64,000 bases of DNA from Alphaproteobacteria bacterium (GTDB lineage: Bacteria > Pseudomonadota > Alphaproteobacteria > Reyranellales > Reyranellaceae): assembly GCA_017308235.1 (NCBI GenBank), contig JAFKFL010000012.1:62001-126000 (forward strand), in the 5' to 3' direction. Shown piece after piece: positions 19,152 through 26,621 of the stretch; the stretch's first letter is position 1; every line of letters begins with the position of its first letter. The notes under the pieces are model-generated. The model searched no databases. It was not told the origin of the DNA and worked only from the letters and a program-made list of their open reading frames with translations. A program made the translations under genes and the position numbers.

Positions 19152-19751
19152 ATGAAGCTCCTTCCATCACTCGTCTCCGGACAACTTCTGCGATACGCAG
19201 TAGGGCTGCAGGCAATCATCGCGCTGATGATTGCCTGTGCCGGTCCAATACAGGCGCAGACGGCCAGCAATCCCGCACCCAGCGTGCATCCCGGCACCAA
19301 GCTCAGCTTTCCACCGAGTCTCGGCGGGGCCACCCTGGAGCAAAGCCTGAACGAAGGCGGATCGTCAGCCTATCTCTACAGCATCAACAAGATGCAGATC
19401 TTCGTTCACATCGCCGATTTCGGCCGCCGCGTGCCGTCCGGCAGCGATTCGCCAGCCCTCATGAACCAGTTCACCGCCGACTTGAACGACGTCGCGGTAA
19501 AGATGAAGGCGGCGGGCTTTGGCCAACTCGAACGGCCCACGGTGCCGTCGGCCTGCGCCTATGGCAGCGTCATCTTTCGCTGCATCGTCTACAGCGTCAA
19601 TTCGACGGGCGGCCGTCTCTTCAGCAAGATGCTGATGACCGGCTATCACGACAACTTCGTAAAGATCCGCATCGACTGGACGTCCGCCAACGGCACGCAG
19701 GCCGACGCTGACAGGGCGCTGCAGTCGTTCATCCCTGCCCTGATGCACTGA
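19152..19751 (+). CDS. Secreted protein of unknown function
   Basis: 199 aa. A hydrophobic signal segment (YAVGLQAIIALMIACAGPIQA) ends in a good signal-peptidase site around residues 34-36 (AQA). The mature part has two Cys (SACAYGSVIFRCIVYS) that could form a disulfide, and no motif I recognise. It follows the MHS transporter by 54 bp in the same direction and may share its transcript. GGAG precedes the ATG. Function unknown. Confidence 0.7.
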   Translation: MKLLPSLVSGQLLRYAVGLQAIIALMIACAGPIQAQTASNPAPSVHPGTKLSFPPSLGGATLEQSLNEGGSSAYLYSINKMQIFVHIADFGRRVPSGSDSPALMNQFTADLNDVAVKMKAAGFGQLERPTVPSACAYGSVIFRCIVYSVNSTGGRLFSKMLMTGYHDNFVKIRIDWTSANGTQADADRALQSFIPALMH

Positions 19752-19755
19752 ACCG

Positions 19756-20151
19756 CTAAAGCACCATCTGCGTCTGGGTGACGACCGCCACCAGCTTTCC
19801 CTCGGCGGTGGTGATGCGCGTCGTCCAGACCTGGGTGCGCCGTCCGCGATGGACGGGCGTCGTCTCGCCGATCACCGTCGCGCCCACAGGCGCAGGACCA
19901 ACGAAGTTGGTCTTGCTCTCGATCGTGGTCGTGCCCTTACCCTCGGGCAGGTTGAGAACGGTGGAGGCCGCTCCCAGCGTATCGGCGAAGGCCATAATCG
20001 CGCCGCCGTGCAGGACGTCGGGCCGCGTGCAGAGCTCGGGCCGAACGACCATCTCGGCTTTCACCCCCGTCTCGCTCGCGGCCACGAACTTGAGGCCCAG
20101 CACCTTGGCGAAGGGGAGATGACGGTCGTTCAGGAATTGCGCCTTGTCCAT
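19756..20151 (-). CDS. PaaI-family hotdog thioesterase
   Basis: 131 aa hotdog fold. RPDVLHGGAIMAFADTLGA contains the HGG motif and the catalytic acidic residue of the PaaI/YdiI group, and TTIESKTNFVGPAP is the central strand. It hydrolyses acyl-CoA thioesters. Start at 20151 (GGGAG ribosome site) is preferred over ATG 20163. It lies 26 bp downstream of a small membrane-protein gene on the same strand, and both diverge from an XRE regulator. Confidence 0.88.
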   Translation of the reverse strand: MDKAQFLNDRHLPFAKVLGLKFVAASETGVKAEMVVRPELCTRPDVLHGGAIMAFADTLGAASTVLNLPEGKGTTTIESKTNFVGPAPVGATVIGETTPVHRGRRTQVWTTRITTAEGKLVAVVTQTQMVL

Positions 20152-20177
20152 GTCATCTCCCATCGATGTTGTTTTCG

Positions 20178-20594
20178 CTACTGCGCCCCGAGGCGGCGCA
20201 GGCCGAGATACTCCAGTACGACGAAATCGGCCACGATCAGCGCCTGGATCACCATGCCTGCGAGACCGATGGCGGTCCACATGGACGGCAGGCCCAGGAC
20301 CAGGAGACTACCCACGACCCAGGCAAGATCTGCGGCAAAGACCACCTGTGCCCACGTCCTCGGCAAAGTCGGACGTGAGGCGATCCAGGCGCAGGCCAGC
20401 CCGAACGCAATCAACCCCAGTCCCAGCAGCTCGAGCACCAGAGCGAAGTCGGGGCCGGATATCGCCCCTGCCTCCTGGACTGCGAGCCGCGTCAACGGCA
20501 CCGCGAAGGCCGCCATCACGACGCCCGAGGCGGCAGAAAAGACGGCGTTGCCCCACAGCGTGCGGCGGAGCAGGCGGTCGGTGGAATCGGCCAT
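20178..20594 (-). CDS. Four-helix membrane protein, unknown function
   Basis: 138 aa with about four hydrophobic helices (GNAVFSAASGVVMAAFAVP; ALVLELLGLGLIAFGLACAW; VVFAADLAWVVGSLLVLGL; GLAGMVIQALIVADFVVLEY). It resembles small integral-membrane proteins found near XRE regulators in Rhizobiales, but I cannot name a family. Start at 20594 because GGAGG lies 6 nt before it; the ATG four codons upstream lacks that spacing. First gene of a two-gene unit with the thioesterase. Confidence 0.7.
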   Translation of the reverse strand: MADSTDRLLRRTLWGNAVFSAASGVVMAAFAVPLTRLAVQEAGAISGPDFALVLELLGLGLIAFGLACAWIASRPTLPRTWAQVVFAADLAWVVGSLLVLGLPSMWTAIGLAGMVIQALIVADFVVLEYLGLRRLGAQ

Positions 20595-20666
20595 GATGTC
20601 CTCCATGCATTGCGTCGACGACGGCATCGACGTCGCGAGATTTCGGCCGAAAGCAGCCGGCGGACA

Positions 20667-20683
20667 ATTACGCTTCAGGTAAT
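20667..20683. promoter_or_regulatory. Candidate operator of the XRE-MmyB regulator
   Basis: ATTAC-N7-GTAAT is a perfect inverted repeat in the 124-bp divergent region, 36 bp before the regulator's start codon. A helix-turn-helix dimer bound here could control both directions. Symmetry and position are seen; binding is inferred. Confidence 0.4.
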
Positions 20684-20718
20684 CGGCGGAACGGCGGGCC
20701 GGTGCTACTGTCCAAGTC

Positions 20719-21561
20719 ATGACGGACACAGCCCTAGCCACGACCGCCGCCCAGCCTGACCTGTTTGGCCCGATGCTGCGCGCCTGGCGTCGCCGCCGAG
20801 GCGCCAGCCAGCTCGCGCTCGCCCTGCAGTCGGGCGTATCGCAGCGCCATGTCAGCTTCCTCGAATCGGGTCGCGCCCGACCCAGCCGCGAGATGGTGGT
20901 GCAGCTCTCCTCGGCGCTCGATGTGCCATTGCGCCAGCGCAACGCTATGCTTCTGGCGGCCGGTTTCGCGCCGGTCTATCGCGAGAGCAATCTTGCCGCC
21001 CCCGAACTTACGCCAGTGCGCCAGGCGATCGAGCGCATGCTGAAGCAGCAAGAGCCGTATCCCGCCATCGTCATCGACCGGTTGTGGAACCTCCTGCAGG
21101 CCAACGAGGCAGCCAATGCCTTGACGATCTTCCTGTTCGAGGGACCGCCTCCGGCCCCACCGCCGGGCAAGGCGCCCAACCTCCTGCGCTGGCTCCTCGA
21201 CCCCAAGGCGCTGCGGTCCAAGATCGCCAACTGGGAAGAGGTGGCGCGCTACCTGGTATCGACGACCTATGCCGAGATTCTGGCCGACGGCGGCGAGCCC
21301 AAAGCGCTGGCCTTTATCCAGGAAATCATGGCCTATCCCGACGTGCCTGACTCGTTCCGCAAGCTGCGCTTCGAGGATCGCCCGTCGCCCGTACTGACGG
21401 TCGATTACCTGGTCGGTGGAAAGTCGCTCTCGGTCTTCACCACCATCGCCACGCTCGGCACGCCACAGGACGTGACCCTGCAGGAAGTCCGCATCGAGAG
21501 CTTCTTCCCGGCCGACGAGCGCAGTGACGCCCTGTTCAAGAGTCTGGCGGCCAAGGGCTGA
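20719..21561 (+). CDS. XRE helix-turn-helix regulator with MmyB-like ligand domain
   Basis: 280 aa. HTH at about residues 14-75 (LRAWRRRRGASQLALALQSG then VSQRHVSFLESGRARPSREM). The remainder matches the MmyB-like ligand-binding domain (PYPAIVIDRLWNLLQANEAA), which in relatives binds fatty-acid-like ligands in a PAS-like pocket. Divergent from the membrane protein/thioesterase unit with a dyad in between, which suggests it controls that acyl-thioesterase unit in response to a lipid (inference). It converges with the Ehr gene cluster. Confidence 0.88.
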   Translation: MTDTALATTAAQPDLFGPMLRAWRRRRGASQLALALQSGVSQRHVSFLESGRARPSREMVVQLSSALDVPLRQRNAMLLAAGFAPVYRESNLAAPELTPVRQAIERMLKQQEPYPAIVIDRLWNLLQANEAANALTIFLFEGPPPAPPPGKAPNLLRWLLDPKALRSKIANWEEVARYLVSTTYAEILADGGEPKALAFIQEIMAYPDVPDSFRKLRFEDRPSPVLTVDYLVGGKSLSVFTTIATLGTPQDVTLQEVRIESFFPADERSDALFKSLAAKG

Positions 21562-21565
21562 GCGG

Positions 21566-22081
21566 TTATCCGGCTTTTTCCATCAGCGCCAGAAGGCCCT
21601 TCACGATCTCCATAGGTGCCGGCGGGCAGCCGCCGATGTGCAGGTCCACGGGAAGAACGCTGGCAAGCGGGCCAACAACGGCGTCAGATCCGGCGAAAAC
21701 CCCGCAATTGGCGGCGCAATCGCCCACGCCAACGACCCATTTGGGCTCGGGCGCGGCATTGTAGGCTCGCAACAGCGCCTCCCGCATGTTCCACGTCACT
21801 GGCCCCGTGACCAGGAAAACGTCGGCATGGCGCGGCGAGGCCACAAATTTCAGGCCAAACCGTTCGACGTCATAGACCGGGTTGTTGAGTGCATTGATCT
21901 CGAGCTCGCAGCCATTGCAGGAACCGGCATCGACCTCGCGAATGGCAAGCGACCGGCCCAATCGCTGCCTCGCTCGCTCAGCCAGCGCCTTCGCCAGCTC
22001 CTCGAGCGCCGCCGGTCCCGGCGCAGGTGGCCTGACCGTTGCCGGCCCCCTACGCAGTGCATCGAGCAGGAACGATCTCAT
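21566..22081 (-). CDS. Hydrogenase-4 small-subunit-like protein (HyfI/NuoB type)
   Basis: 171 aa, NuoB/HyfI family. Cysteines of a 4Fe-4S cluster: GSCNGCELE near residue 55, then GDCAANCG and HIGGCPPAP. In complex I this subunit carries the N2 cluster at the quinone site; in hydrogenases it is the proximal cluster. Last gene of the six-gene unit, 10 bp after the large subunit. Start 22081 chosen because upstream codons only read through hyfG-like coding sequence. Confidence 0.9.
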   Translation of the reverse strand: MRSFLLDALRRGPATVRPPAPGPAALEELAKALAERARQRLGRSLAIREVDAGSCNGCELEINALNNPVYDVERFGLKFVASPRHADVFLVTGPVTWNMREALLRAYNAAPEPKWVVGVGDCAANCGVFAGSDAVVGPLASVLPVDLHIGGCPPAPMEIVKGLLALMEKAG

Positions 22082-22091
22082 GGCGCGTGCC

Positions 22092-23567
22092 TCATAGATC
22101 GTGCCCCGAGTAGGCGCAGTTGAACGACTTATTGCAGATCGGGAAGTCGGCGATGATGTTGCCTTCGATCGCTGCTTCAAGAATCGGCCACTGGAACCAG
22201 CTCGCGTCTCGCACATGCACGCGACCCAGACGCCCCGCGTCATCGAGGGTCACACTGATGAAGGCGTCGCCCCGGAAAGCTTCAACCAGCGCTGCCCCTT
22301 CGCCGGCCACGAACGCCGACGGCTTGCTTCGGATGTCGCCGGGCTCCAGCCGATCGAGAAGCTGGCGGACCATCCCGAGGCTCTCGACGATCTCGTCCAT
22401 GCGCACCAGCAGGCGCGCATCGACGTCACCGCCAACGCGCGTCCTGACCTCGAAATCGAGCTGATCATAGGGCGCATAAGGAAAGGCCTTGCGCGCGTCG
22501 AAGGCGCGCCCGGAGGCGCGACCGACAAAGCCGCCCGCCGCATACTGGCGCACGAGCTCGGGCCTCGCGACGCCGGTTGTGACCGTACGATCCTGGAGCG
22601 ACGGCAGCGCGTCGTAGACGCGCAGGATCTCGGCGCGTGTTTCCTCCAGGCGCGCGAGAAGATCGCGGATCTGACCAACGCCGTCTTGCGACAGATCGGT
22701 TGCGACGCCGCCCGGTACGACACAGTCCATCAGCAGCCGGTGCCCGAAGCAGGCGGCAGCGACCATCAGCACGTCCTCGCGCTGCAGCGTGCAGCGTGCA
22801 TTGATCGTAAGGACGCTCGCATCGTTGCAGATCCCGCCCACATCATTGATGTGATGCGAAAGCCGCTCGAGCTCGGCGAGGATGCCGCGCAACAGCACGG
22901 CGCGAGGTGGCACGCTCCAGCCCAGGGCCGCCTCGACAGCACGGGCAAAAGCCCAGGCATAGGCGACGGTGCTGTCGCCGGAGATGCGGCCGACGATGCG
23001 GGCGCCCTGCGCGACGTCGGCGCCCTTCAGCAGACGTTCGACACCCTTGTGGGCGTAGCCAAACCGCTGCTCAAGCCGCACCACCGTCTCTCCGCTGCAG
23101 GTGAAGCGGAAGTGACCGGGTTCGATGATGCTGGCATGAATCGGTCCGACAGCGATCTGGTGCAAATCGTCCCCTTCGACCCGCAGAAAATCATATCGCG
23201 CCGTGCTTTCACGTCCCGGCCATCGCCCGTGGTCGAGCCAGGGCCGCACATCGATTAGGCCGACCGGCTGCACACCGTGAAGGTCCCGCATCGCACGCTC
23301 CAGCCGCAGCGCCGGCGCGTGGTGGGCCGAGACAGAAGGATAGGCACCGCTCTCGGTTTTGAGCGACAGGATCGCGCGACGGTCTTCACCATTCAGCGCC
23401 ATGCGCACTCTGCCTTCGTCGGCCCAGAGCGCGCTGAGGTCATGACGGCCAGCGGCACAACCCTCGGCCATCGCGGTCCATAGATCGGACGTAACGTCCA
23501 GGCGCACGTAGCCGTCCGGCCCGGCATCGCGTCCGGCGACAAGGTCGGCGAGTGCGGTAGCGGTCAC
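22092..23567 (-). CDS. Hydrogenase-4 large-subunit-like protein (HyfG/NuoCD type) without N-terminal Ni motif
   Basis: 491 aa fusion: NuoC-like domain (about 1-85) and NuoD/HyfG-like domain. In group 4 [NiFe] hydrogenases the first Ni motif reads RxCGxC; here the place is RISGDST (residues 194-200), with both cysteines gone. The C-terminal segment ends FPICNKSFNCAYSGHDL (C478, C484), spaced unlike the hydrogenase DPCxxCxxR. It is therefore very unlikely to bind Ni-Fe and fits the energy-converting-hydrogenase-related (Ehr) group. The GTG start at 23567 overlaps the previous stop (GTGA). Confidence 0.88.
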   Translation of the reverse strand: MTATALADLVAGRDAGPDGYVRLDVTSDLWTAMAEGCAAGRHDLSALWADEGRVRMALNGEDRRAILSLKTESGAYPSVSAHHAPALRLERAMRDLHGVQPVGLIDVRPWLDHGRWPGRESTARYDFLRVEGDDLHQIAVGPIHASIIEPGHFRFTCSGETVVRLEQRFGYAHKGVERLLKGADVAQGARIVGRISGDSTVAYAWAFARAVEAALGWSVPPRAVLLRGILAELERLSHHINDVGGICNDASVLTINARCTLQREDVLMVAAACFGHRLLMDCVVPGGVATDLSQDGVGQIRDLLARLEETRAEILRVYDALPSLQDRTVTTGVARPELVRQYAAGGFVGRASGRAFDARKAFPYAPYDQLDFEVRTRVGGDVDARLLVRMDEIVESLGMVRQLLDRLEPGDIRSKPSAFVAGEGAALVEAFRGDAFISVTLDDAGRLGRVHVRDASWFQWPILEAAIEGNIIADFPICNKSFNCAYSGHDL

Positions 23568-24997
23568 CCTAGAAGCTCCGCGGCGCGCTGGAACCAGGCG
23601 ACGAGGATTGCCGGCAGAAAGATGCCGGCCGCCAACACCAGCGCGAGGTGCAGAACCATAGGTACGGACGATGCATCCACGCGGTGCGTCGGCCCTGTCG
23701 GCGCTCCCAAAATCGTGCCCTGCAGCCGCATCAGCAGCGCACCGAACCCGACCAGCAGGCCGAAAGCCGGCAGTAGGGCGAGCCACGGCTCGCGCGCGAA
23801 GGTCGTCGTCAGGATCAGGAATTCGCTGGCGAAGACACCGAACGGCGGCATGCCGGAGATGGCCAGCACCGCCAGCGCGAAGGCGACGGCCAGCCGGGGA
23901 TGCGTGTCGCTGAGCCCGGTGATCTCGGCGATGCGTTGGGTGCCCTTGGCCTGGGCAATATGACCGACGGCGAAGAAGATGCCGGACTTCGTCAGGCTGT
24001 GCATGGCCATGTGCAGGAGGCCGGCGAAATTGGCGAGCGGCCCGCCCATGCCGAACGCGAACACCATCAGCCCCATGTGCTCGATCGACGAATAGGCGAA
24101 CAGCCGTTTGATGTCGCGGCGCTGGTAGAGCATGAAGGCTGCGAAGATCAGCGATACCAGCCCCATCACGATCATCACCGGGCCGGGATTGAGCGCCGCC
24201 GGCTGGCCAGCAATCAGCATCTTGAAGCGCAGCAATGCGTAGAGCGCCACATTCAGCAACAGGCCCGACAGGACCGCCGATATCGGCGTCGGGCCCTCGG
24301 CATGGGCGTCCGGCAGCCAGGCATGCAACGGGGCCAGCCCGATCTTCGTGCCGTAGCCGATCAGGAGGAAGATGAAGGCGAGGTCGAGGATCGCCGGATC
24401 CATCTTGGCCGCCGCACCCTGGAGAAGGCTCCAGGTCATCGCCGGCACGCCCTCACCCAGCGCCGGCTGGCCGGCCAGATAGATCAGGATGGTGCCGAAG
24501 AAGGCGAGCGAGATCCCCACGCTCGCCAGGATGAAATACTTCCAGGCCGCCTCGATCGACTGCGGCGTTCGATAGAGGCCGACCATCACCACCGTGATCA
24601 GCGTCGCCAGTTCCAGCCCGACCCAGATGAGGCCGATATTGTTGGCAACCAGGGCGATATTCATCGATCCCATCATCGCCTGGAACATGGCGTGGTAGAA
24701 TCGCACGAAGCTGGGCGGCAGCCGACCGGTCTCGATCTCGTGGCCGATGTACGAGGCGCTGAAGATCGAGGTCGTGAAGCCCACCAAGGTGTTGATGGCG
24801 ATGAAGACGATGTTGAATTCGTCGACGATCGCATAGGGGCCGACCGTCCTCTCGTCGCCGATCAGCCACAGGCCGGCGGCGAAGGTGACGGCCGAGGCAA
24901 GCACATTGACGATCGAGCCCACGCGATAGCCCGGAATGGCCGCCAGCACGAGAGCCGACACATAGGGCACGAGGACCACGATCTGATAGGTATGCAT
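23564..24997 (-). CDS. Hydrogenase-4 component F-like antiporter-type subunit
   Basis: 477 aa, about 13-14 membrane helices, NuoN/NuoL/MrpD superfamily. Conserved membrane charges of the proton channel are present: Glu in LIWVGLELATLITV, Lys in GYGTKIGLAPLHAWLPDAH and Lys in MHSLTKSGIFF. Such subunits couple electron transfer to proton or sodium movement. Start 24997 (MHTYQ) shares one base with the stop of the preceding HyfE-like gene; the longer open frame upstream is only out-of-frame reading of that gene. Confidence 0.9.
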   Translation of the reverse strand: MHTYQIVVLVPYVSALVLAAIPGYRVGSIVNVLASAVTFAAGLWLIGDERTVGPYAIVDEFNIVFIAINTLVGFTTSIFSASYIGHEIETGRLPPSFVRFYHAMFQAMMGSMNIALVANNIGLIWVGLELATLITVVMVGLYRTPQSIEAAWKYFILASVGISLAFFGTILIYLAGQPALGEGVPAMTWSLLQGAAAKMDPAILDLAFIFLLIGYGTKIGLAPLHAWLPDAHAEGPTPISAVLSGLLLNVALYALLRFKMLIAGQPAALNPGPVMIVMGLVSLIFAAFMLYQRRDIKRLFAYSSIEHMGLMVFAFGMGGPLANFAGLLHMAMHSLTKSGIFFAVGHIAQAKGTQRIAEITGLSDTHPRLAVAFALAVLAISGMPPFGVFASEFLILTTTFAREPWLALLPAFGLLVGFGALLMRLQGTILGAPTGPTHRVDASSVPMVLHLALVLAAGIFLPAILVAWFQRAAELLG

Positions 24998-25656
24998 CAG
25001 CGCGCATCCCCACGCATGCGGTCGAGCGCCTCGATATCGATCGTGTCGAAGCGCTCGCGGATGCGGAACACGAAGACTGCAAACACGAAGAGGGCGATCA
25101 ACACCGAGAAGGCGACGCTGACCTCGACGACCAGCGGCATGCCGCGCGCGCCCGTGGCGGCGAGGATCAGGCCGTTCTCCATCGACATGAAGCCCACCAC
25201 CTGAGTCACCGCATTGCGGCGCAGGATCATCATCAGGAAGCCGAGAAGGATGATGGCGAGCGCCAGCGCCAGCTCCTCGCGGGCATGGCTTGCCGTACCT
25301 TGCGTGACCTTCAGGAGCAGCGCCTGCGCAAGACCTGTGAGCGCCAGACCGACCATCAAGGCGATGCCTACACCGACCACTTTCTCGACTTCGCGATGGA
25401 TGCCGAGACGCACAACCGTTCGGTGGAGCGCGACCGGAATGACGATGCCCTTGAGGCATAGGGCGATCAGGGCGGTGATAAAGAGTTCCGACCGGTCCTG
25501 CGAGAATGCCGCCCAGGCCACGGCGAGCGCGAGCGTGACCGACTGCGCGGCGAAAGTGTTGATCACCGAGGCGATGCGCTCCTGGTAAAGGAGCGCGAAG
25601 CTCGTCACCAGCATGACGCCGGCCAACAGATGGGAGAGCTCGTATCCCCGGATCAC
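24997..25656 (-). CDS. Hydrogenase-4 component E-like membrane subunit (NuoK-type)
   Basis: 219 aa, about six to seven helices. The C-terminal half resembles NuoK/MrpC: VVGFMSMENGLILAATGARG holds the conserved Glu in a membrane helix (MEN). It belongs with the antiporter-like subunits of the complex. GTG start at 25656 overlaps the HyfC-like stop (GTGA), consistent with the tight coupling of the whole unit. Confidence 0.88.
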   Translation of the reverse strand: MIRGYELSHLLAGVMLVTSFALLYQERIASVINTFAAQSVTLALAVAWAAFSQDRSELFITALIALCLKGIVIPVALHRTVVRLGIHREVEKVVGVGIALMVGLALTGLAQALLLKVTQGTASHAREELALALAIILLGFLMMILRRNAVTQVVGFMSMENGLILAATGARGMPLVVEVSVAFSVLIALFVFAVFVFRIRERFDTIDIEALDRMRGDAR

Positions 25657-26621
25657 TGGACTGCTCCGCGCGTGAGGAACGCCAGCAAAATGGCCAGGAA
25701 CCCGAAGATGAAGGCGATGCCGAGGAAATCGGGCAGGCGGAACACACGCATCTTGGCGATGCTGACCTCCCACACGCCCAAGAGCGCGGCGCCCGTCAGC
25801 AACTTCGCGGTCCAAGCCAACAGCCCGACGATCCAACCGCCGATCCCCGCGGTTGCGGGCGCCATGCCGAATGGCGCGAACAGGCAGATCAGCAACGAGA
25901 GGTAGAGAACCAGCTTCAGGTAGCTTGCCGCCTCGACCAGGGCGAGATGGCGCCCCGAGTATTCGAGGATCATCGCCTCGTGGACCATGGTGAGCTCGAG
26001 GTGGGTGACCGGATTGTCGACCGGGATGCGCGCATTCTCGGCAAGCGCCACGATGATCAGCGCAACCAGCGACAACGCCAGCGATACCCGCACCGCAAGC
26101 GGCTCGGCGATGAAGAAGTCGGCCACGCCCGCGAGCCTGGTCGTGCCGGCGGCGATGGCGAGCGTGAGGACGATCAGCATCATCGCCGGCTCAGCAAGTG
26201 TCGCGATCATCATCTCGCGCGACGAGCCGATGCCACCGAAGCCTGTCCCGACGTCCATGCCGGCCAGCGCAAGCAACGCCCGCGCGGCACCCAGCAACGC
26301 GACCAGCGCCACCACATCGGCTGCCCAGTTGAACATCAGTCCGGAAGCGAAGCTCGGCACCAGCGCCGCGGCCACCCAAGTGAGCGCAAAGATCAAGCAG
26401 GGTGCCGCGCGGAACAGCCAGGAGGCGTTCTCCGCCAACACCGATTCCTTGCGCAGGAGCTTGGCGAGGTCGCGATAGCCCTGCAGCAATGGCGCGCCTT
26501 GCCGGCGCATCAGCCGCGCCTTGACCCGGCGCACCACACCGACCGCCAGCGGCGCGATGAGCAGCACCAGGAACATCTGCACGCCCTGAGCCAGAAACTG
26601 CTTCGCGAGATCGGCGCTCAT
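25653..26621 (-). CDS. Hydrogenase-4 component C-like subunit (NuoH type)
   Basis: 322 aa, about eight helices, NuoH/HycD family. The most conserved block, ARIPVDNPVTHLELTMVHEA, contains the acidic residues at the interface with the hydrophilic arm (the quinone-entry region in complex I). The basic N-terminal loop RRVKARLMRRQGAPLLQGYRDL is also typical. Start 26621 overlaps the stop of the HyfB-like gene by ATGA. Confidence 0.92.
   Translation of the reverse strand: MSADLAKQFLAQGVQMFLVLLIAPLAVGVVRRVKARLMRRQGAPLLQGYRDLAKLLRKESVLAENASWLFRAAPCLIFALTWVAAALVPSFASGLMFNWAADVVALVALLGAARALLALAGMDVGTGFGGIGSSREMMIATLAEPAMMLIVLTLAIAAGTTRLAGVADFFIAEPLAVRVSLALSLVALIIVALAENARIPVDNPVTHLELTMVHEAMILEYSGRHLALVEAASYLKLVLYLSLLICLFAPFGMAPATAGIGGWIVGLLAWTAKLLTGAALLGVWEVSIAKMRVFRLPDFLGIAFIFGFLAILLAFLTRGAVQ

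Noticed and set aside
23568..23786. N-terminal extension of the HyfG-like protein
   Set aside because: It is out-of-frame reading of the HyfF-like 3' end; the GTGA overlap at 23564-23567 marks the true start.
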